A stretch of DNA of 52,609 bases from contig CAMJBL010000015.1 in assembly GCA_946403845.1 (NCBI GenBank), forward strand, positions 1-52,609. The letters run 5' to 3'. Below are positions 17,489 to 24,968 of this stretch, in pieces. Position numbers and translations under genes: made by a program. The notes below the pieces were generated by a model. It ran no database searches. It saw only the letters and a list, made by a program, of their open reading frames with translations, and was not told the DNA's origin. Source of the DNA: an uncultured Prevotella sp. Its GTDB lineage: Bacteria > Bacteroidota > Bacteroidia > Bacteroidales > Bacteroidaceae. Numbering within the stretch: the first letter of the stretch is position 1; every line of letters starts with the position of its first letter.

Positions 17489-18376
17489 AAGGAAAAAATA
17501 TTTTTGGATAAGATTTTCCTTAAAATATGTTAAGACAATTGTTGCCCGAAGTTAACAGAAAAACTATTCATAAGGAAAATGACTTAATTTTATACCTAAT
17601 CCTGATAGTATTCCAATTCGGTTCTTTCCGCAACTTCAAGCACTACTATCAGTTTTTCATCAGGCAGCACATGAAGGATTCCTACCCCAATGCCGTATCG
17701 TATAACCGCTTTGTGGAACTTGAGAGCCGCGTGTTCTTCCAGCTGATGTTCTTCCTTAACCTCTCAGCCTTTGGGCGCTGTACGGGCATCAGTTTCGTGG
17801 ACTCCACCATGGTTCCGGTCTGCCACAACCTCAGGCGTTATGCAAACAATGTATTCAAAGGCCTGGCTACTGACGGGAAGGGGACGATGGGATGGTGTCA
17901 CGGGTTCAAGCTGCATCTGGTCTGCAATGACAGAGAGGAGATCATCACATTCTGTTTCACAGGGGCCAATGTAGATGACAGAGATCCGAAGGTGTGGGCG
18001 GTCTTGGCAAAGACTCTCTACGGAAAGCTTTTTGCAGACAGGGGATACATCTCACCGAAACTCTTCGACATGCTTTTCAAGGATGGGGTTCACTTGGTGA
18101 CTGGCATCAAAACCAACATGAAGAATAAGCTCATGCCCATGTGGGACAAGGTCATGCTGCGTAAGAGATGCATTATCGAGACCATTAACGACATGCTCAA
18201 GAATACGGCTCAACTGGTACATTCCAGGCATAGGTCAGTCAACAACTTCATCATGAGCATGATCGCAGCACTGGCAGCGTACTGCTTCTTCGATAACAAG
18301 CCGCAGGCTCTTCAGGGAAATTGCAATGAAAACACTAAACAACTCATGCTGTTTTAGTATTTCTTATCCCGAACTG
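17489..18376 (+). mobile_element. IS982-family insertion sequence (ends uncertain)
   Basis: The element contains the transposase gene at 17527. Short inverted matches flank it: GGATAAGA at about 17506-17513 and its complement at about 18360-18367. A second possibility pairs AGTTCGGGGAT (about 17250) with the complement of AGTTCGGGAT (about 18366-18375), which would place the 22-base array inside the element. Target duplications were not identified, so the bounds are approximate. Confidence 0.55.
17527..18357 (+). CDS. IS982-family transposase
   Basis: DDE transposase of 276 residues, near full length for the family. The catalytic acidic residues are visible in FVDSTMVPVCHN (Asp about 92), FADRGYIS (Asp about 171) and RCIIETIND (Glu about 218). 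Family-typical blocks NVDDRDPK, KNMKNKLMP-like TNMKNKLMPMW, and HSRHRSVNNF follow. No frameshift is seen, so it may be active. A 45-base piece matching codons near its start (17558-17602) recurs at 22047-22091 with two differences. Confidence 0.9.
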   Translation: MLRQLLPEVNRKTIHKENDLILYLILIVFQFGSFRNFKHYYQFFIRQHMKDSYPNAVSYNRFVELESRVFFQLMFFLNLSAFGRCTGISFVDSTMVPVCHNLRRYANNVFKGLATDGKGTMGWCHGFKLHLVCNDREEIITFCFTGANVDDRDPKVWAVLAKTLYGKLFADRGYISPKLFDMLFKDGVHLVTGIKTNMKNKLMPMWDKVMLRKRCIIETINDMLKNTAQLVHSRHRSVNNFIMSMIAALAAYCFFDNKPQALQGNCNENTKQLMLF

Positions 18377-18443
18377 AGGTAAAGACTACAAGACTACAGC
18401 CACATCGTGCATGGTTTTTTAAAGCCGCATGAGATTCTAAAGG

Positions 18444-18496
18444 CAGATCCCCCGCATAGCGAGGGATCTGTTGTCATGTCATAGGGAGCTGTCCCT
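18444..18496. terminator. Two hairpins between transposase and LRR-M64 gene
   Basis: Arms 18444-18455 and 18459-18470 form a 12-bp stem with one mismatch and an ATA loop. AGGGAGCTGTCCCT (18483-18496) is a second small dyad, only nine bases from the 3' end of the minus-strand gene. They may end transcription from both convergent genes, though no long T run follows. Confidence 0.45.
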
Positions 18497-18504
18497 ACGA
18501 TTAA

Positions 18505-21174
18505 TTACCAGTTGGATATTTCAGAACGCCATGTTGTATTCTTCAAAACAGGAAGAGCACCTCTAAGAGTGGGCAGATGCATTTGCACAGACTCTAAACC
18601 CTTGTCGTCTTGCTTTGTTCTGACCATACGTCTTGCCCGACTGACCTGTACATCAAACTTTATGAAATCCTCATGGCTACCATTCCAACCATCAGCTTCG
18701 GTCAATTTGTTCAAGCGATACCAGATAGCTTCACGGCTGGGGGCATTAAAGGTGGCTGCATCAGAGGCCATGACACTCTTTTTAGTAGGTCGATATACAC
18801 CATGTCTATAAGTCATGCCTCCTTCGTAGACACCAATCTCTTCATTGGAATAACGTTCGTCGGTAATAAATGAACTCCACTTAATTTCTTGGGCATTGTC
18901 GGTAAAGTCTACATTCTTCCACCAGCCTTTCTGGGTATTTGCCAGATATGATTTTATTAACTCTGATGAGATTGCTTCCTCAGATGTTACATACTCGTCG
19001 CCTAATTTTGCAAAACCATGTCCAACAGCCTCATGACTCAGAACCGTTTCAAATGAAATGGGATTATAATCCCCACCATCACCGGTTATGTTGGGAACAT
19101 ACGTAATACTTGTTCCACTGCCCCAGGTGTTAGACTGCTCTGGTTGATACATCACACATATACCGCCAACATTATTAGCTATCGACAATTGACTATTCAG
19201 CACTACTATGATAATCGCATCGTCCATCGCATCGTCATTGATGGCTTTTTTTGCATATTGCATGACCTTGACATTGTTTCCGCCTATGCCAGAATTATTG
19301 TTATAGCACTCTAAGGCCGTATGGGTAGTTTCACTGAAAACCTCATTCTCTGACACCGTCGTCACACTGTAAACCGTAAACTTGTCGCGATAGCTCTTGA
19401 TGGGCTCTGTAGTAAATAATGCATCTTTGGCCTTGTTCATCACAATATCGTATGTTCCATCAGCTATCATACGGTCAGAGAAACCGTCACCCAAAATGAC
19501 CACCTTGATATCTTTGCTACCATTAGCAGTCTGTAAGTTTTTAACCTCTCCATCGGCAGAATAATCAGTCGATTTATAATTCTCGATTTGGGTTCCCTCA
19601 CCCAACCACTTTTCCACAAAATCAACTAAATTAGAGCGTCCATTGATCTGGTCATAGAATACTACCCTTCCTTCAGAATCAATTAAGGTTATCTCAGGAT
19701 TACTATTCGTAGGATATCTTCCACCTATTGGCATAACGGATGAATAATAATCAAACATATTGTCGGGAGAAGAAAGGAAGTTTTTCCATTTTATCCCTTT
19801 TTGAGCTATGAAATCCCGAATAAGCTGCTCTTCCTCATTCCATGTCACACCAATGATTTCCAGCCCATTATCCTTATATTTCTCATACAGCGGAAGAAGT
19901 TCAGTCATCAGCGCCTGTGAAAAAGGACACCAAGTTGACCAACAGAAGATGGCTGTTAGTTTATGTTTAGGATAATAATCGCGCGAATCAAGTATGTTGC
20001 CGTCAAGATCGGTCACGTGGAATGACGGTGCTGGTATATATATTCTATTTAAATCGTATAACATGTTGCCACACAACAATGTTGGCCACTCATGTATCCA
20101 TGCTGGATCATTATAAAACAACGAAGGAATTTCTCCTGAGAGATTATTATTACTGACGCTTAGCCCAAAAGTGTATCCTCCACCAAGCTCTTCTGTCCTC
20201 TTTACTATCAGTTTTGTAAGATTGTTAAAAGATTCAGGTATTTCACCAGTGAGGTGGTTATTACCCAACGTCAATTTTTCCAAATTAACCATATTTCCCC
20301 ATTCTGATGGTATCTGTCCTGTCAGATTGTTAGTATGTAGCAACAGATTTTGAAGGTTTTTTAGTTTACCCATCTCTGGAGGTAATTCGCCTGACAATTT
20401 GTTACCATACAAATACAAATTTATTATAAATTCCAAATTCCCCATTTCTGGTGGAAGCGGTCCTGAAATCTGGGTATTTATTATATTCACATTTCTTAGT
20501 CTCTTCAGATTTCCAAATTCCTTTGGAATACTTCCAGATAAGTCTTTATTTGAAATGTACAAGGTTGTAAGTTTAGTAAGATCCCCTATCTCTTTTGGTA
20601 TTTCGCCCGACAATTTGTTGGCATATAATGCAAGGAAGGTAAGCTCCTTTAATCGTCCTATCGATGAAGGAATATTGCCAGTCAGATTATTGCTGCCTAA
20701 TCCCAGACTTGTTAATGACTTCAAATTACCTAAAAGTCCAATTGGAATTTTAAAATCACCGGTCAAGTTATTGCCAGTAAGGTCGATCTCTTTTACAAGT
20801 CCCCCATTAGTCTTAATTCCCTTCCACTCACTCAATGGCTTGTTGCTGCACCAGTTTGTATTATCTGTCCAATTGTCACCGCCGGTAGCATTATAAAAAG
20901 CAACAAGTGACGCACGTTCTACACTTTCTGTCAGAGCCTTTTTGGTATCGAAGTCTATGTGTTTCACATCCGCTCTGGCATACGTGGCAAGAACATCTTT
21001 GCCATTCGTAATCGTAATCAAGTCATTGTCCGTCTGGTTATTGATGCGTAGGTTTAAACTGACGTCAAAGATATCTGCTATACCACTATGTTGCTCAACT
21101 ACCATAGCATCGGTCTGCGCCATAATGGTTCCATAAAACCCTATGGAGATGATGAATAATAATAACTTTTTCAT
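18505..21174 (-). CDS. LRR - thioredoxin-like - M64 metallopeptidase fusion (889 aa)
   Basis: Secreted multidomain protein. After a signal peptide (about 1-19) and a short beta domain, a plant-type LRR block runs from about 115 to 340, with repeats of the form LxxLxLxxNxLxGxIPxxxGxL preceded by a WC-containing cap (NATGGDNWTDNTNWC). A thioredoxin-fold region follows (about 375-540) with WSTWCPFSQ near 410; only one Cys of the usual CxxC pair is present, so redox function is doubtful. The C-terminal part is an M64 (IgA peptidase-like) zinc protease with HEAVGHGFAKLGDEY near 712, which supplies the HExxH and DEY features of the family. An immunoglobulin or mucin substrate is only a family-based guess. 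It overlaps the upstream gene by four bases (ATGA). Confidence 0.85.
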   Translation of the reverse strand: MKKLLLFIISIGFYGTIMAQTDAMVVEQHSGIADIFDVSLNLRINNQTDNDLITITNGKDVLATYARADVKHIDFDTKKALTESVERASLVAFYNATGGDNWTDNTNWCSNKPLSEWKGIKTNGGLVKEIDLTGNNLTGDFKIPIGLLGNLKSLTSLGLGSNNLTGNIPSSIGRLKELTFLALYANKLSGEIPKEIGDLTKLTTLYISNKDLSGSIPKEFGNLKRLRNVNIINTQISGPLPPEMGNLEFIINLYLYGNKLSGELPPEMGKLKNLQNLLLHTNNLTGQIPSEWGNMVNLEKLTLGNNHLTGEIPESFNNLTKLIVKRTEELGGGYTFGLSVSNNNLSGEIPSLFYNDPAWIHEWPTLLCGNMLYDLNRIYIPAPSFHVTDLDGNILDSRDYYPKHKLTAIFCWSTWCPFSQALMTELLPLYEKYKDNGLEIIGVTWNEEEQLIRDFIAQKGIKWKNFLSSPDNMFDYYSSVMPIGGRYPTNSNPEITLIDSEGRVVFYDQINGRSNLVDFVEKWLGEGTQIENYKSTDYSADGEVKNLQTANGSKDIKVVILGDGFSDRMIADGTYDIVMNKAKDALFTTEPIKSYRDKFTVYSVTTVSENEVFSETTHTALECYNNNSGIGGNNVKVMQYAKKAINDDAMDDAIIIVVLNSQLSIANNVGGICVMYQPEQSNTWGSGTSITYVPNITGDGGDYNPISFETVLSHEAVGHGFAKLGDEYVTSEEAISSELIKSYLANTQKGWWKNVDFTDNAQEIKWSSFITDERYSNEEIGVYEGGMTYRHGVYRPTKKSVMASDAATFNAPSREAIWYRLNKLTEADGWNGSHEDFIKFDVQVSRARRMVRTKQDDKGLESVQMHLPTLRGALPVLKNTTWRSEISNW

Positions 21175-21695
21175 TTCTTAACAACTTTAAGGTTCTGCTG
21201 TCTGCCAATTGATATAATATAGATGCCTGGATGAAGTCCTTTAAGAGAGAGAGCCAAAACATTGTCAGATTGGCGTTCTATGGCACATGGCTGCTTCTTG
21301 CCTTCCATGTCAGTAATACCAATCTGAAGATCCGCTTTAGCACCAGATATCACAAGGTTTTCTTGATCAGTAAAGCTGACGACCAGTCCGTCATTCTTCG
21401 CAGATTGAATACCTGATTTTGTGTCGAAAGAGAAACTCTTCACATTTGATACACTAAATTCAATGTTTGAGCCATTTGGGGTGATAACAAACTGGTCTTC
21501 TTGAAACAGTACTGACGGTTGGGAACTTAAAAGATACTTTTGCACCGATCCGTCTTGCAGTGTAACAACAAGACAAAAACTATCTGAAGGAACGGCTTTG
21601 GCTTCTCCAATAAAACAAGACAGCGAAATGAAAGTAATAATAATCAGTTTCGACATGTCTTTTAGGTTGTAGTTAATCTTTCTTGTCATTTTCAT
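21171..21695 (-). CDS. Small secreted protein with a sorting-signal-like C-terminus
   Basis: A 174-residue protein without an assignable enzymatic function. It has a signal peptide (MSKLIIITFISLSCFIGEAKA if the start is at 21656; the longer reading from 21695 adds 13 residues). Its central block (LVVTLQDGSVQKYLL ... VKSFSF) resembles the short module found beside BspA-like proteins. The last residues (GIYIISIGRQQNLKVVKK) resemble a type IX secretion C-terminal signal. The stop overlaps the start of the LRR-M64 gene as ATGA, so the two are translationally coupled and probably act together. Confidence 0.75.
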   Translation of the reverse strand: MKMTRKINYNLKDMSKLIIITFISLSCFIGEAKAVPSDSFCLVVTLQDGSVQKYLLSSQPSVLFQEDQFVITPNGSNIEFSVSNVKSFSFDTKSGIQSAKNDGLVVSFTDQENLVISGAKADLQIGITDMEGKKQPCAIERQSDNVLALSLKGLHPGIYIISIGRQQNLKVVKK

Positions 21696-21822
21696 ACATT
21701 CTTATTACTAATCGATTTTAGCTATTATTCCAATCAAAAAAACTATTGTCAAAGAAGGCTCTATTTTGTTAGTACAAACAAATACATATAGTCTTCTCAT
21801 AAGCTGTAGTTTTTAGTTTTTG

Positions 21823-21830
21823 CAAATATA
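21823..21830 (-). promoter_or_regulatory. Possible -7 element of the 21695 operon
   Basis: TATATTTG on the minus strand fits TAnnTTTG. It predicts a leader of about 120 bases. No convincing -33 element was found. Confidence 0.45.
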
Positions 21831-21979
21831 GTCATTTTTGCAAGATAATCCGTCATTCGCGTGGTTAAAAATCCTTAATTACAATTACATAATAATATAG
21901 CAGGGGCTTTGATGATTTTTGCAATCTTCTGGTTCAGATCGTTGCCATCGGCAATGAAGGTTTCGAATTATAGGTCCGC

Positions 21980-22046
21980 GATCAAAGGGACTGGTGATTG
22001 ATCCTTTCGCCCTAAAAGAATCAAAGACCCGTCCCTGTGATCTTTT
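21980..22046. repeat. Imperfect 40-base direct repeat with dyad
   Basis: ATCAAAG near 21981 and 22020, and TGATC near 21999 and 22038, repeat at about 39-40 bases. Each unit holds partly self-complementary AAAGG/CCTTT elements. It directly abuts the IS982 scrap. The repeat is seen by eye and is degenerate. Confidence 0.4.
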
Positions 22047-22091
22047 GAAAAACTATTCATAGGGAAAATGACTTATTTTTATACCTAATCC
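22047..22091 (+). mobile_element. 45-base scrap of the IS982 transposase gene
   Basis: These bases match 17558-17602 in 43 of 45 positions, in the same orientation, and the similarity stops abruptly on both sides. It covers about 15 codons near the transposase N-terminus. It is either the remnant of a deleted second IS or a small recombination footprint. Confidence 0.8.
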
Positions 22092-22103
22092 AGAAAAATA
22101 AAA

Positions 22104-22135
22104 AAGTAAAGCCTCGCGTTTGCGAGGCTTTACTT
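22104..22135. terminator. Strong terminator downstream of the BspA operon
   Basis: A perfect 14-bp stem (22104-22117 with 22122-22135) and a GTTT loop, with A-rich sequence on one side and T-rich on the other, so it can serve both strands. It ends the minus-strand unit that contains the BspA gene and the 48-residue ORF. Confidence 0.85.
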
Positions 22136-22185
22136 AATTTCATCAGATGTTCTCTCATTGCGGAGCCATGTAATTCCATGAAGAA

Positions 22186-22332
22186 TTACCACTGCCATGG
22201 TATTGGAGGCTTAGCAGGATCCGGATTAAATGGCAAATTTGGATCTGACGATTGCAATAGTCGCTGCTGTCCTTTAATCTCATAGACCTCCATCTGAGGC
22301 TTTACGTACTTACGTTTCTTATCTTGTATCAT
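22186..22332 (-). CDS. 48-residue conserved-looking small protein
   Basis: A short ORF from ATG at 22332 to TAA at 22186. It starts MIQDKKRKYVKPQMEVYEIK and ends in a Pro-rich tail PPIPWQW. The basic start followed by an MEVYEIKGQQRLLQSS-type block is a pattern I recognise in small Bacteroidales proteins of unknown function, often near secreted genes. It begins 15 bases after the BspA stop on the same strand and is followed by the strong terminator, so it is probably the last gene of that operon. Size is below usual gene-calling cut-offs. The pattern memory is not a search result. Confidence 0.6.
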   Translation of the reverse strand: MIQDKKRKYVKPQMEVYEIKGQQRLLQSSDPNLPFNPDPAKPPIPWQW

Positions 22333-22347
22333 AATGTTACCCTTTCT

Positions 22348-24411
22348 TTATTTTACGATGAACTTCTTAGCATTCTTCACATAAATGCCGCTCTTAAGCT
22401 GCTTGCCAGCCATTCGACGACCCATGAGATCATACACCACGCCATCTGCTTGATCAATAATAGCATCCAGAGTTTCAATCGATGTTGCGTTATCACCATC
22501 TCCGAATCCGTAGAACGTACGTGCTCCAGCACTTGCGACTTCAAGGTGAGCCTTATAGGGGTCGAGGGCATAATTGGCTATGTCAAACTTATAGAATCCC
22601 ATGCCGTACGTATCGTCATTTGCCAACGTATAAGGTACTTTTCCTGATGCTACTGAATTGCCTCCCTTCAGGTCGTTGTCTGAATAGTCGCCTGTTCCTG
22701 CTGAAGCAGCAGAAGATAGTTCAATGCTTTCGGATGTAGAGTTAAGTACCACGGCTTCGCCGGCCTTGATAATATCTCCTTCGACTTTAGTCAAAATCAC
22801 TTTATTATTTACTTCATCGAGCTTTGCTTTGTAGATTGATGTTCCGCTGGAAACGGTGATATTGGCCCCTTCATTATAATAGGTACACCATTTACCGCTT
22901 GTACCTGCATCATTAGCCGTTAAAGCTATGGGATAGATGTCGCTGCTATAATCAGACAATTTCGCTCTATAACTTGTCACCTTGTCTGCTAATACATATA
23001 TCTTTCGACCACTTGCATTATTAATAAAGACATTTGCATTGTAAGTACTTAAAGAAGGAGCATATAATGTTACGTTCGCTAGAGCAGAACAATTCCAGAA
23101 TGCATAGTCTCCGATGGTTGTAATACTGCTTGGGATAGAAATAAAATTAACACTGGTACAACCTCGAAAAGCATCGGCTCCAATAGAAGTCAGTCCGTTA
23201 GTGAACACAATATTTTTAAGACCTGTACAACCATCAAAAGTATAACTCTCCCACGTTTCAATAGTACTTGGAAGTGTTAATGAAGTCAGTGAGACACAGC
23301 CATAAAAGGCATTATATCCAAGGGTTGTTATTCCTTCTGAGAGTTCAAGTTGACCAAGATTTGTACAACCAGAAAAAGCATATGCATCTATAGTTTTCAC
23401 ATTACCAGGAATTGTAATAGACTCAAGTTGTGAGCATCCTTGGAAAGCTCCTGCCCCTATGCTGGCAATTTTTGTTGGAATCGTAATAGAGCGCAAACTT
23501 GTACATCCTTTAAAAGTAGACTGATCTATCTTTTGTATATTAGATGATAAATTGACAGTTGACAGATTTGTACATTGATCAAAAGCTTGGCTTCCCAACG
23601 TAGTCACACTATTAGGAAGAGTTATTGAGTTAAGTTTGGAGCAACTCTGGAAAGCTGCTGATTGAATGTCAGTTAATCCGGAAGAAAGAGTAACTGATAA
23701 TAAGGAAGAGCAATTTTCAAAAGCGGCTACTCCAATAGTTGTCACACTTTTAGGAACACTAATGTTCGCAAGTAATGTACAGCCTTGAAAAACACTATTG
23801 CCAATAAATGTAACCCCATTATGCCAAACAATATTGGATAACTTTATACAATTTTGGAATAATCCGTTCTTGAGTACAGAAACGCCTTCTGGAATTGTAA
23901 AGGAAGTTAGCTTTGAGCATGAAGCAAATGCTTTATCTCCAATATCTGATACCGTTGATGGTATATCTATATTCGCAATTTTGCTACTAGCGAATGCTTC
24001 TTCACCAATAGTATTGAAGCCATTTGGAAAAGTTATACTTTCTAGGTTTGACAAATAGAAAGCCCTCTTTCCAATACTGGTAACATAGGATGGTAAGACA
24101 ACTGTTGTTATATCACATAATCCACCTTGAGCAAAAGCGTAATCTCCTATTCGAACAATTTTATAGTTTTTCACTAAATCTGGCAGTTCAAGTTTTGTAA
24201 GGTCTGGATAGCCGTCTATAGCCTGATTTACGCCGTCACCTAATTGACATGTCTTACTTGATTCACTTATTATTTTGAATGTCATTTTTACTGAGATAGA
24301 CCAAGTTGATGTTTTTGGCACACTTACGGAAGCTGTAAATGTGTCTCCATCTGCACACCACGCAGCCACGCTATTCAGCATCACAAGCATTAACAATAAT
24401 AACTTTTTCAT
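22348..24411 (-). CDS. BspA-type leucine-rich-repeat surface protein (687 aa)
   Basis: Secreted LRR_5 protein. After a signal peptide (about 1-20) a long block of about 23-residue repeats of the form ItIPxxVxxIGxxAFxxCxxL runs from about 85 to 470. BspA proteins with this repeat bind host matrix proteins in oral Bacteroidales; the ligand here is unknown. The last 40 residues (VYDLMGRRMAGKQLKSGIYVKNAKKFIVK in outline) resemble a type IX secretion sorting signal. The leader is unusually long (about 290 bases). A 48-residue ORF follows it at 15 bases. Confidence 0.9.
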   Translation of the reverse strand: MKKLLLLMLVMLNSVAAWCADGDTFTASVSVPKTSTWSISVKMTFKIISESSKTCQLGDGVNQAIDGYPDLTKLELPDLVKNYKIVRIGDYAFAQGGLCDITTVVLPSYVTSIGKRAFYLSNLESITFPNGFNTIGEEAFASSKIANIDIPSTVSDIGDKAFASCSKLTSFTIPEGVSVLKNGLFQNCIKLSNIVWHNGVTFIGNSVFQGCTLLANISVPKSVTTIGVAAFENCSSLLSVTLSSGLTDIQSAAFQSCSKLNSITLPNSVTTLGSQAFDQCTNLSTVNLSSNIQKIDQSTFKGCTSLRSITIPTKIASIGAGAFQGCSQLESITIPGNVKTIDAYAFSGCTNLGQLELSEGITTLGYNAFYGCVSLTSLTLPSTIETWESYTFDGCTGLKNIVFTNGLTSIGADAFRGCTSVNFISIPSSITTIGDYAFWNCSALANVTLYAPSLSTYNANVFINNASGRKIYVLADKVTSYRAKLSDYSSDIYPIALTANDAGTSGKWCTYYNEGANITVSSGTSIYKAKLDEVNNKVILTKVEGDIIKAGEAVVLNSTSESIELSSAASAGTGDYSDNDLKGGNSVASGKVPYTLANDDTYGMGFYKFDIANYALDPYKAHLEVASAGARTFYGFGDGDNATSIETLDAIIDQADGVVYDLMGRRMAGKQLKSGIYVKNAKKFIVK

Positions 24412-24698
24412 AAGCCTTTATTTTCTTGAGTTTATAATTATCACAGCTACAAAGAGTGTGAGCCTTCTTGACATTCCTTGTCTGAAGGTTCTGCAATACC
24501 TGTAGCATAAAGAATGAAATCAGCTCACACCTGCAGGTATTTATGTGAGCTGATCCCATAGAGGGAAAAGCAGTATAAATGCTACTGCAGGAGAAGCAGC
24601 CTTTCAGACTTTTTCCCATGCTACTTGAATTTTGCAGATTCTCAGACGGGTCAAAGCTTAATAGCTCTCCTCAATGTCATCGCTCCTTTCTCAGAACG
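24412..24698 (-). promoter_or_regulatory. Long structured 5' leader of the BspA gene
   Basis: If transcription starts near 24698 the leader is about 290 bases, ten times the usual length here. It holds an 11-bp perfect stem (24519-24529 with 24544-24554) with a CCTGCAGG loop segment, and smaller dyads near 24585. No known riboswitch was recognised. A possible reading frame across part of it (82 codons from 24619) overlaps the BspA start and looks non-protein-like. Confidence 0.4.
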
Positions 24699-24704
24699 AC
24701 GCCC

Positions 24705-24712
24705 CAAAGATA
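24705..24712 (-). promoter_or_regulatory. -7 element of the BspA operon
   Basis: TATCTTTG on the minus strand is a perfect TAnnTTTG match. A weak -33 is possible at about 24731. Nothing closer to the gene fits as well. Confidence 0.5.
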
Positions 24713-24892
24713 GTGATAATTTTTGGAATACGAATGAAAAAATGTAAAAAAGTGATAGAATCTTGGCTTTTTTTTGTATTTGGAGCTAAAATATTGGTAT
24801 TTGGCAGATTATGGGAGGTTTATTTTTGCGAAAAGTGTTCAGAATCGAACTTGACGTAACATGGGTTTACATCTGCTTCAAATTCTAAAATC

Positions 24893-24949
24893 TGGCGGGA
24901 TTATATCAAAACGGCCGATTCCATCGAAGAAATCAGCCGTCTGTTATAA
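24893..24949 (+). pseudogene. 3' end of a second LOG gene
   Basis: Reading from 24893 gives WRDYIKTADSIEEISRLL and a stop at 24947-24949. The intact LOG protein ends WQDYIKTADSIEEISRLIQ. The DNA is nearly identical over the central 45 bases and similarity ends abruptly upstream of the Trp codon. No start or catalytic part remains. It is in inverted orientation relative to the intact gene and is convergent with the flavodiiron gene. Confidence 0.85.
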
Positions 24950-24968
24950 GTGTTTATCTCCTTCAATT

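Noticed and set aside
19362..19382. Further heptamer array in the LRR-M64 gene
   Set aside because: Only two units (ACTGTAA, ACCGTAA) match and the encoded FTVYSVTTVS fits the M64 domain itself.
17489..22091. Composite transposon bounded by two IS982 copies
   Set aside because: The second copy is only 45 internal bases with no IS end, so it could not mobilise the segment.
24371..24619. 82-codon minus-strand ORF in the BspA leader
   Set aside because: It overlaps the BspA start in another frame, has many Cys and Ser without pattern, and shows no plausible start context.
24412..24698. Known riboswitch in the BspA leader
   Set aside because: No core motif of the cobalamin, TPP, SAM or preQ1 classes could be recognised; only simple stems are visible.
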